The position numbers were made by a program, and so were the translations under genes. The notes beneath the pieces were generated by a model. The model saw only the letters and a list, made by a program, of their open reading frames with translations. It was not told where the DNA came from and did no database searches. Positions 7,115-14,707 of a stretch of DNA of 64,000 nt are shown here, one piece after another. How positions within the stretch are numbered: position 1 is the first letter of the stretch; each line of letters begins with the position of its first letter. Origin of the DNA: Sphingomonas sp. S-NIH.Pt15_0812 (GTDB lineage Bacteria > Pseudomonadota > Alphaproteobacteria > Sphingomonadales > Sphingomonadaceae); contig NZ_QLJH01000001.1 in NCBI RefSeq assembly GCF_003951315.1, positions 62,001-126,000 on the forward strand. The letters run 5' to 3'.

Positions 7115-9651
7115 TTCGGCAGATCCTGGTCGGTGCCGGTGACGGCGAAGTCGAGCCATTGGCCCGGCCCGTCGCCCGGCTGGCCGCCGCCGACCCACAG
7201 CCGGTACGCGCCCGGCGCGACATGGCGGCGACCGTCGCGTTCGACGATGCTCATGCCCCGGGGATCGACGGTGAAGCGCACCCTGGTCCGCGCGCCCTGG
7301 CCCAGGGACACGCGGCGGAAACCGACGAGCTGGCGTTGCAGCACCGGGTCGGTCAGGCCGGGCGCGGCCGTCGCGGCGGGCGGCACCAGATAGGCCTGCA
7401 CCACCTCGTCGCCACCGCGCGGACCCGTGGCGGACACCTCCGTCTCGACGGTCAGATCCTGCCCGGCGGCGATGCTGGCGGGGGCGCTTGGCTGGCCGTA
7501 GCGGAAGGTCGCATAGCCCAGGCCATGGCCGAAGCCCCAGAGCGGCGTGCCGGTGAAGTAGCGATAGGTCCGCTCCTTCATCCCGTAATCGACAAAGGCG
7601 GGCAGGTCCGAGGTCTGGCGATAGATGGTCACCGGCAAGCGGCCGGACGGGCTGACCGCGCCGGACAGCACATCGGCCAGCGCGGCGCCGCCCGACTCGC
7701 CCGGATACCAGAGCGACAGGATCGAATCGGCGCTGGCGGGATCGACCGCCACCGCGCTGCCGCTCGCCAGCACCAGCACGATCGGCTTGCCCGTCGCCTT
7801 GAGCGCGGCGAGCAGCCTTTGCTGCGGCAGGGGCAGTGCGATATCGGTGCGGTCGCCGCCGACGAAGCCGGGGACGGAGACGGACAGCGCCTCGCCCTCC
7901 AGGTCGGGCGACAGGCCGGCGACGACCACCGCGACATCGGCGTCCTTCGCGGCCGCCACCGCCTCGGCGATCAGCGGTTCGGCCGGGGGCAGCCAGAGCA
8001 GGCGGAAGCTTTCATCCTCCGACTGGTGGTTCAGCTCGATCGTAAAGGGCTGTGCGGTCCCGTCGCTGTCGACGGTCAGCTCGACGCGCCCCTTGGGCAA
8101 CGGGCCGTCATGCAGCGTCCTGCCGCCCAGCGTCACGCGCGCGGTGTCGTGGGTCTTGCAGTCCTTCCAGCATTGCGCCTGGTCGAGCACCAGCCGGTAT
8201 TGGCCGGGGCCGGGCGGCACGAATTCGCCGGTCCAGCGCGCGACATATCCGGTCGCGGGCAGGCCGGGGGCGGGGGCGCTACGGTTGATGTTGACGTCGA
8301 TGCGGCGTTCCTGCCGCGTCAGAACCGTCCTGCCGCCGACGCTGTAGCTGGCGGCAAGGCCCGGCTGGCCGTTCGCGCGCAGCGCCGTTTCGGGCAGCAC
8401 GACCGCCGCGCCGTCCGCCAGTACCGATCCTTGCGCATAGCGTACCGCGCCGAACCTGGCGCGCAGGCCCGCGAGCGGGGTGACGGGGGCGATGGCGGTG
8501 CCGTGGTAATTGCCCTCCAGCACGCCCAGATCGTCGGCATTCGCGCCGATCACCGCGATCCGGGTGGCGGCTTTCAACGGCAGGCGGTCGCCCCGGTTCT
8601 GGAGCAGCACGATCGACTTGCGCGCCGCCTCCAGCGCCAGCGCGCGGTTCGCCGGGGTGGCGACCGCGCTCGGCTTGATCCGGCTCCAGGGGCTGGTCGC
8701 GCCGAACGCGATGCCCAGTTGCTGGCGGGCGCGCAGCACGCGGACCAGCGCGGTGTCGACCTCGGCCGGCGTCACCAGCCCGCGCTTGAGCGCCTCGGGC
8801 AGGGCGGCATAGGTGGTGCCGCAATTCAGGTCGTTGCCGCCCCGGATCGCGGCGGCGGCGGCGGCGGCGCTGTCCAGCCGGTAATGGTGGAACAGGTGGA
8901 TGTTGGCGACCGCGTCGCAGTCCGACACCACGAACCCCTTGAAGCCCCAGGCCCCGCGCACCCGCTCGTTGAGCAGCGGCGCGTCGGCACAGGCCGGCGT
9001 GCCGTGAATGGAATTATAGGCGCACATCAGCGACAGCGCCTTGCCCTCGGTCAGCGTGCGCCGGAAGGCGGGCAGATAGGTCGCCTCCACGTCGCGGGGC
9101 GAGGGATCGACATCGAAGCTGTCGCGCCCCGCCTCCGGCCCGCTATGCACCGCCAGATGCTTGGGCGTGGCGATGACGCGGGGATGCGCGAGGTCCGGGC
9201 CCTGCAGGCCCTGGATGAAGCCGACGCCGAGCGCGCCGGTGAGATAGGGGTCCTCGCCATAGGTTTCCTGGCCCCGGCCCCAGCGCGGATCGCGGAAGAT
9301 GTTGATGTTGGGCGACCAGATCGTCAGCCCTTCATAGATGCGCCGGTCGGCGTTCACCGGCCTCGCGTTGAACTTGGCGCGTGCCTCGGTCGAGACGACG
9401 GTGCCGACGCGCTGCATCAGCGCGACGTCCCAGGTCGCCGCCAGCCCGATCGCCTGGGGGAAGACGGTCGCCTGCCCGTTGCGGGCGAGGCCGTGCAGCC
9501 CCTCGTTCCACCAGTCATAGGCGGGCAGCCCGGCCGCCGCATCGGCGGGCGCGGTGCTTTGCAACTGAGCGGCCTTTTGTTCGGGCGTCATCGTCGCCAC
9601 GGCGGCGGCGACGGGGTCGGCGGAGCCGAGCAGCAGGGCGAGCATCATCAT
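7111..9651 (-). CDS. GH3 glycosidase with PA14 insert (probable beta-xylosidase/beta-glucosidase)
   Basis: An 846-aa three-part GH3 enzyme. The N-terminal barrel shows PNINIFRDPRWGRGQETYGEDP (near 114-135), KHLAVHSGPE and VVSDCDAV, in which Asp244 matches the nucleophile. A PA14-like domain (about 430-560) is inserted in the C-terminal sandwich domain, and a fibronectin-III-like domain ends the protein. The signal peptide is short and starts with three consecutive Met codons; the first overlaps the upstream stop. Sequence alone does not separate xylosidase from glucosidase. Position between beta-mannosidase and GH125 matches NixI of Xanthomonas campestris, reported to remove the beta-1,2-xylose of plant N-glycans, which is my preferred prediction. 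Confidence 0.88.
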   Translation of the reverse strand: MMMLALLLGSADPVAAAVATMTPEQKAAQLQSTAPADAAAGLPAYDWWNEGLHGLARNGQATVFPQAIGLAATWDVALMQRVGTVVSTEARAKFNARPVNADRRIYEGLTIWSPNINIFRDPRWGRGQETYGEDPYLTGALGVGFIQGLQGPDLAHPRVIATPKHLAVHSGPEAGRDSFDVDPSPRDVEATYLPAFRRTLTEGKALSLMCAYNSIHGTPACADAPLLNERVRGAWGFKGFVVSDCDAVANIHLFHHYRLDSAAAAAAAIRGGNDLNCGTTYAALPEALKRGLVTPAEVDTALVRVLRARQQLGIAFGATSPWSRIKPSAVATPANRALALEAARKSIVLLQNRGDRLPLKAATRIAVIGANADDLGVLEGNYHGTAIAPVTPLAGLRARFGAVRYAQGSVLADGAAVVLPETALRANGQPGLAASYSVGGRTVLTRQERRIDVNINRSAPAPGLPATGYVARWTGEFVPPGPGQYRLVLDQAQCWKDCKTHDTARVTLGGRTLHDGPLPKGRVELTVDSDGTAQPFTIELNHQSEDESFRLLWLPPAEPLIAEAVAAAKDADVAVVVAGLSPDLEGEALSVSVPGFVGGDRTDIALPLPQQRLLAALKATGKPIVLVLASGSAVAVDPASADSILSLWYPGESGGAALADVLSGAVSPSGRLPVTIYRQTSDLPAFVDYGMKERTYRYFTGTPLWGFGHGLGYATFRYGQPSAPASIAAGQDLTVETEVSATGPRGGDEVVQAYLVPPAATAAPGLTDPVLQRQLVGFRRVSLGQGARTRVRFTVDPRGMSIVERDGRRHVAPGAYRLWVGGGQPGDGPGQWLDFAVTGTDQDLPK

Positions 9652-12230
9652 CGGGCAAGGGTCCGGATCGTCAGGGTTTTGCGCGCGGCGGCGGGGAGGC
9701 GGACGGTGACGCTCTCGCCCGGCAGTAGGTCGAAGCCATTGTCGGAGGGCTGGCCGCCGGTGAAGGCGCCGACATCGAGCATCACGTCCCGCGCCAGGTT
9801 GCGCGCGGTCAGCGTGACGCTGTCGCCCGACCAGGTCGTGACGATGCCGGGGTCGGGCAGGGCCATGTCCTTGGGCGCCAGCCGGTCGACCAGCACGCGG
9901 CTGACGCGCCGGTCGCCGACGAACAGCTCGGCCACCGCATAGCTTTGCGCCGGGGCGGCATCGCCGAACAGCGTCGCGTCGGGGAGCGTCGCGACGGTGG
10001 CGGCGGACAGCGGGGCGAGCGTCGCCGCCTCCTCGCGCGTCGACAGCACCGCGCCGGCCATGTCGCGCACCGTCAGCCGCCAGCGGGCGGGCGTCGGCGT
10101 GGTGGCGTCGGACACCAGGGTCACGCGCGTCGCCCCGTCCTTATGCTCGGCGACGATGGCTTGGGCTGCGAAGAAGCGGCGTGCGGCATAATGGAGCAGC
10201 TTCCACCGCCCGTCATAATCGACGCTCGCCCAGCTGATCGAGGGCCAGACATCGTTGAGCTGCCAGTAGAGCGAGCCCATCGTCACCGGCCGGCAGGCGC
10301 GGTGGTGGCGGGCGGCGAGGTCGATCGCCTGCGCCTGGTTGACCTGGGTCAGATAGACGAAGTCGGCGAAGTCCTTCGCCGGGCGCAGCCGCTGGTCGAT
10401 ATAGAATTGCAGCCGGGCATTGCCCTCGCCGGCCAGGAACTTCTGGTGCGCCTTCATCACCGCGCTGTCGGCGGCGAGCGGCCCCTTGCCGGCGAAGCCC
10501 CGGATCGTCGCCATCGCGGGCATCGACTGGAAGCCATATTCGGACATGAAGCGCGGGCAGGAATCGAGATAATTCTCGACCGGCTTGGAGCCCGACCAGA
10601 CATCCCAGAAATGCCGGTCGCCATTGGCGTCGGTATCCACCGGCCCCTCATAATCGCTGGAAGGCGATCCGGGCATATAGGGGGTGCCGGGGCTGTTCGC
10701 GGTCACCGCGCCGCGCAGCACCCGGTCGAACAGCACCGCCATGCCGGTGCCGATCCGCTCCTGCCCATCGGGGCCGATCGCCTTCTTATATGCCTTGCGA
10801 TCGGACCAGTTCTCCCAGCCCGACAGCACCTCGTTGTTGCCGGTCCAGATCACGATCGAGGGATGGTCGCCCAGTCGCGCGACCTGCTCGTCCGCCTCGA
10901 CCCGGACATTCTCGCGGAACGCGGCGTCGGGGGGCGTGACCGCGCCGCCGAACATGAAGTCCTGCCACACCATCAGGCCCATCCGGTCGGCCATCTCGTA
11001 GAAGCTGTCGTCCAGATAATAGCCGCCGCCCCAGACGCGGATCATGTTCATGTTCACGTCGCGCGCGGCGGTGAGCAGCGACTGCATCGTCTGCGCGGTG
11101 ACGCGCGCGGGGAAGCTGTCGAACGGGATCAGGTTCGCGCCCTTGGCGAAGATCGGCGTGCCGTTGACGACGAAGCCGAACGCGCCGTCCTTGCGGTCGA
11201 GCGTCACGGTGCGCAGGCCGATCTGGCGGCGGGCCTGGTCGACCACCTCGCCCTTCGCCGCCAGCGTCGCCGCGACGGTGTAGAGCGGCTGCGCGCCATA
11301 GCCGACCGGCTGCCAGCGCTGCGGCTGGGTGATCGACAGGGGCACGCTGACATCGTTGCGGCCCGCCGCGACGCTCGCCTGTCGCTCGGCGGTCAGGGTG
11401 CGGCCATCGGGGGTGGTCACGATCGCGCGGATCGTCACCGCCTCGGCCCGGTCGGCGACGACGGTGGCGTGGGCGGTCAGTCGCGCCTCCGTATCGGTCA
11501 GCGCCTCCTGCGCGACGCGGAACCGGTCGAGCCGGGCATCGTCCCAGGCCTCCAGCCGTGCCGGCCGCCACAGGCCGATGGTGACGATGCGCGGGCCCCA
11601 GTCCCAGCCATATTGATATTTGGGCTTGCGGATATAGGGCGAGGTCTGCTTGCCCTTGGGCTCGTCGCCGAACGCGGAATCATATTCGCCGGGCAGCGGG
11701 TTCTTCTCCGCCAGCACCATCGGTTGCAGGTGGCGGATCGGCGAGGCGATCGTGACCAGGACCTCGTTCGCGCCGGGCTTGAGCAGCGCCTTGGCATCCG
11801 CGCGCCAGCGGCGGTGCGCATTGTCGCCGGTCAGCAGCACCGTGCCGTTGACCCGCACCGTCGCGAACGTGTCCAGCCCGTCGAACACCAGGTCGAGATG
11901 GTCCCGCGCCAGCATCGCGGACGTGACGGTCAGGCTGGTACGGAACTGCCAGTCGGACAGGCCGACCCACTGGATCGCGCCCTCATTGGTGCCGATAAAG
12001 GGATCGGGCACGCGATGCGCGGCGATCAGATCCTGCTGCACGCTGCCGGGGACCGAGGCGGGCAGCCAGCGCGCCTCTCGCGGATGCGCCTTGATCGCGC
12101 CGGCATCGGCGGGGTCGAGCCGGACCTGCCAGCCCGTGTCCAGCGACATCGTGTCGCGCGGGGCGGCAAGCGCGGGCGCGGCGAGCAGGACGATCAGCGC
12201 GGCCTGTCCGAGCAGGCGACCCAGCCTCAC
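9648..12230 (-). CDS. GH2 beta-mannosidase
   Basis: An 860-aa exported GH2 enzyme expected to cleave the Man-beta-1,4-GlcNAc bond of an N-glycan core or other beta-mannosides. After a Sec-type signal (cut near LAA-PRD) come the jelly-roll (VRNGT-like VRVNGTVLL), the diagnostic beta-mannosidase motif KYQYGWDWGPR near 204-214, RVWGGGYYLDDSFYEMADRMG, the acid/base WTGNNEV (Glu467) and the nucleophile region MSEYGFQSMP (Glu564). It starts with GTG, fused to the stop of the GH20 gene as GTGA, and has GGAG 8 bases upstream. The tight overlap with both neighbours puts it in one transcript with GH20 and GH3. Confidence 0.95.
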   Translation of the reverse strand: MRLGRLLGQAALIVLLAAPALAAPRDTMSLDTGWQVRLDPADAGAIKAHPREARWLPASVPGSVQQDLIAAHRVPDPFIGTNEGAIQWVGLSDWQFRTSLTVTSAMLARDHLDLVFDGLDTFATVRVNGTVLLTGDNAHRRWRADAKALLKPGANEVLVTIASPIRHLQPMVLAEKNPLPGEYDSAFGDEPKGKQTSPYIRKPKYQYGWDWGPRIVTIGLWRPARLEAWDDARLDRFRVAQEALTDTEARLTAHATVVADRAEAVTIRAIVTTPDGRTLTAERQASVAAGRNDVSVPLSITQPQRWQPVGYGAQPLYTVAATLAAKGEVVDQARRQIGLRTVTLDRKDGAFGFVVNGTPIFAKGANLIPFDSFPARVTAQTMQSLLTAARDVNMNMIRVWGGGYYLDDSFYEMADRMGLMVWQDFMFGGAVTPPDAAFRENVRVEADEQVARLGDHPSIVIWTGNNEVLSGWENWSDRKAYKKAIGPDGQERIGTGMAVLFDRVLRGAVTANSPGTPYMPGSPSSDYEGPVDTDANGDRHFWDVWSGSKPVENYLDSCPRFMSEYGFQSMPAMATIRGFAGKGPLAADSAVMKAHQKFLAGEGNARLQFYIDQRLRPAKDFADFVYLTQVNQAQAIDLAARHHRACRPVTMGSLYWQLNDVWPSISWASVDYDGRWKLLHYAARRFFAAQAIVAEHKDGATRVTLVSDATTPTPARWRLTVRDMAGAVLSTREEAATLAPLSAATVATLPDATLFGDAAPAQSYAVAELFVGDRRVSRVLVDRLAPKDMALPDPGIVTTWSGDSVTLTARNLARDVMLDVGAFTGGQPSDNGFDLLPGESVTVRLPAAARKTLTIRTLAR

Positions 12231-14536
12231 TTGCGGCGCTCCGTTAGTTGCATCCGTTCGACCGCATAAAAGGGGTCCGATGTCGGCGAGGTGAACTGCA
12301 TGCAGATATCTCCATCCGCCAGGCCGGCGGGCAGCGTGCCGGTGAAGCGGAAGCGGTTGGGCGCGCTGGCCGGATCGGGCAGCGGGAAGGTGGCGAGCAC
12401 CGGCCGCTTCGGCCCGTCCGTCACCGGGCAGCCGGCGGTCAGGACCAGCTCGCCATAGGGCGTGACATTGTAATGCTGGCGGACCTTCGTGATGTCGTGC
12501 GCCAAGCCATAGTGGCGCGGCAGCCGCGCGACCTCGACCGTGAAGCCGTCCGACAGCGACAGCGGCGCGGCCGGATAGGCGGTGCAGGTGTCGAAGATAT
12601 TGGCGTTGAAGGCGGGCGCATTCGCCGTCGCCTCCGACGACAGCGGCACGCGCAGGCCGAGCGCCCCGCGCGGGCAGGCGGTGAACTGGCTGGCGTCGCG
12701 CGTCATCAGCGCGGCGCGGCTGGTGGCGAAGTCGCGCGCCGTCGCCAGCGCGGCACCGTCCGGTCCGAAGGCGGCGGCGCGGATCGTGGCGCCCGGCGTC
12801 AGCGACAGCGGCGCGGCATAGGCATGCGCGCGGGCGGTCGGCACGCTGCCGTCCAGCGTGTAGCGGATCGTGCCCGCGCCCGCCTGGGTCGCCAGCGCGA
12901 CCGTCACGCGGTTCGCGCGCAACGCGTCGGCGGCGCTGCCCTGGATCGTATAGCCGACCGCGAAGGCGCTGTCCGCCACCTCCATCCCCGACCGCCGCCA
13001 GCGGGCGATCTGCGGCTGGAGCCGGTCGAGAAAGCCGGTGAAGTCGCGGGCCGCCTTGGGCGACCAGCTGATCTCCGCCAGCGCGGCGGCGCGCGGGAAG
13101 ATCACATGCTGCACCTGATAGGGGGTGACCAGATACTCGCTCCAGCTGTTCGCCTGCGCGCCCAGCACGTGGCGCGCCTTGTCGGGGGCGATGCCGGCGG
13201 GCATCGGTTCGTATTTGTAGACATCGGCCAGCGTCTGGATCGACAGCCGGCCGGGCGGCTCGTCGCCCCGGTCGCTTTGCAGGCTGTCGAAATAGAGCGT
13301 CGGCGCGGGCGACAGCACCACGTCATGCCCCTGATTGGCGGCGTCCACCGCGCCCTTCTCGCCGCGCCACGACATGACGGACGCGGAGGCGGGCAGGCCG
13401 CCCTCCAGGATTTCGTCCCAGCCGATCAGCCGCCGGCCCTTGGCGGCCAGATAGGCGCCGAACTGGTCGATCAGCCAGCTCTGCATCTGCATCTCGGTCT
13501 TGAGGCCCAGCCCCCGCATCTGCGCCTGCACCTGGGGCGAGCGTTCCCACTGGTCCTTCACCGCCTCGTCGCCGCCTAGATGGATATAGGTGCCGGGAAA
13601 CACCGCCATCAGCTCGTCGAGGATATCCTCGATGAAGCGGACGCTCTTGGCCTGCGGGTTGAGGAGGTAGGGATTGACGCCCCAGTCATGGCTGACCGCC
13701 GGCCGGTCGCCCAGGACGCCGTGCTCGGGATAGGCGGCGACCAGCGCCTGGGCATGGCCGGGCAGGTCGATCTCCGGCACGATGGCGACGCCGCGTGCCG
13801 CCGCATAGGCGACCAGCCCGCGCAACTGCGCCTGCGTGTAGAAGCCGCCGACCCGCGGGCCCGGCGCGCCGCCGCTCGACGGGGGGGTGCGCCACGCGCC
13901 GATCTCGGTCAGCTTCGGATAGCGCTTCACCTCGAACCGCCAGCCCTGATCGTCGGTCAGGTGGAGATGCAGCGTGTTGAGCTTCACCGCCGCCATCTGG
14001 TCGACGATGCCGTAGAGGAACTCGATCGGCTGGAAATGGCGCGCCGGATCGATCATCAGCCCGCGCCAGGCGAAGCGCGGCGCATCGGCGATGGCGAGCG
14101 CCGGCACCGCCGTCGGCTTGCCGAAGGCGCGGTCGGGGCTGATCAGCTGCGCCAGCGTCATCGCGCCGTAGAGCAGGCCGCGATCGCCGGAGGCGGCGAT
14201 GCGGATGCCCCGGCCATCGACATCCAGCCGATACGCCTCTTCGCCGGTGACGCCGGCATCGCGGACGAAGCGGATCGGGGCATCGCCCTGAACGGGGGCG
14301 AGGGTCAGGCCGCGCTCCGTCTTCACATGCGCCGCGAGCAGCCGGGCGGCGGCGGCGGCCCCGGCGTCACCGGCAGGGGTGCCGACATGCGCGCCGTCGC
14401 TGACGGTGAAGCTGCCCGCGCCACGGGTGACGGATTGCGGCATGGGGACCAGGGGCAGCGGCGCGGTCTGCGCCCCGGCGGTTGCGGCCGACACGAGCAA
14501 CGTCGTGGCAAGAAGAAGCGACGCGTTGCGGATCAT
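12227..14536 (-). CDS. GH20 beta-N-acetylhexosaminidase
   Basis: A 769-aa exported exo-hexosaminidase that releases terminal GlcNAc/GalNAc by substrate-assisted catalysis. After the signal peptide an alpha/beta accessory domain (about 28-150) leads into the barrel with RGLMIDPARHF, LHLHLTDDQGWR, EIDLPGHAQA and the catalytic pair HLGGDEA (Asp323-Glu324). The C-terminal 200 residues form a chitobiase-type beta domain plus a further beta-rich extension. AGGGGG lies 7 bases before the ATG. It is the first gene of the coupled hydrolase operon, just downstream of the TonB receptor terminator, so it probably has its own promoter; an imperfect palindrome at 14559-14576 may be its operator. Confidence 0.95.
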   Translation of the reverse strand: MIRNASLLLATTLLVSAATAGAQTAPLPLVPMPQSVTRGAGSFTVSDGAHVGTPAGDAGAAAAARLLAAHVKTERGLTLAPVQGDAPIRFVRDAGVTGEEAYRLDVDGRGIRIAASGDRGLLYGAMTLAQLISPDRAFGKPTAVPALAIADAPRFAWRGLMIDPARHFQPIEFLYGIVDQMAAVKLNTLHLHLTDDQGWRFEVKRYPKLTEIGAWRTPPSSGGAPGPRVGGFYTQAQLRGLVAYAAARGVAIVPEIDLPGHAQALVAAYPEHGVLGDRPAVSHDWGVNPYLLNPQAKSVRFIEDILDELMAVFPGTYIHLGGDEAVKDQWERSPQVQAQMRGLGLKTEMQMQSWLIDQFGAYLAAKGRRLIGWDEILEGGLPASASVMSWRGEKGAVDAANQGHDVVLSPAPTLYFDSLQSDRGDEPPGRLSIQTLADVYKYEPMPAGIAPDKARHVLGAQANSWSEYLVTPYQVQHVIFPRAAALAEISWSPKAARDFTGFLDRLQPQIARWRRSGMEVADSAFAVGYTIQGSAADALRANRVTVALATQAGAGTIRYTLDGSVPTARAHAYAAPLSLTPGATIRAAAFGPDGAALATARDFATSRAALMTRDASQFTACPRGALGLRVPLSSEATANAPAFNANIFDTCTAYPAAPLSLSDGFTVEVARLPRHYGLAHDITKVRQHYNVTPYGELVLTAGCPVTDGPKRPVLATFPLPDPASAPNRFRFTGTLPAGLADGDICMQFTSPTSDPFYAVERMQLTERRK

Positions 14537-14558
14537 GACCGGCCCCCTGGTTTCGTTT

Positions 14559-14576
14559 TGGTATGGTCAGGTATCA
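14559..14576. promoter_or_regulatory. Candidate operator upstream of the hydrolase operon
   Basis: TGGTATGGTCAGGTATCA, an imperfect dyad with outer TGgTAt/gTAtCA arms, lies 22 bp before the GH20 ATG and downstream of the receptor terminator. A related arrangement (GGTAT, 6 bp, GATATCAT) occurs at 17737-17755 between the receptor and GntR genes. The local GntR/UTRA protein is the natural candidate binder. Motif similarity is seen; binding is inferred. Confidence 0.3.
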
Positions 14577-14621
14577 TGACGAAGCCGGGCGGCCGCGTCC
14601 ATGCCGTTGATCCCTTCAAGC

Positions 14622-14654
14622 AAAAAAAGGGCCCCGGCGCGAACGCCGGAGCCC
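14622..14654 (-). terminator. Rho-independent terminator of the TonB receptor gene
   Basis: In minus-strand RNA an 11-bp GC-rich stem (one G-U pair) closes a UUCG loop and is followed by seven U. It lies about 50 bp after the receptor stop and separates the receptor from the hydrolase operon. Confidence 0.9.
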
Positions 14655-14707
14655 GGATATGGCGGAACCGTACCGTGTCGATGCGGTCCCGCCAGGGGAG
14701 GTCCGGA

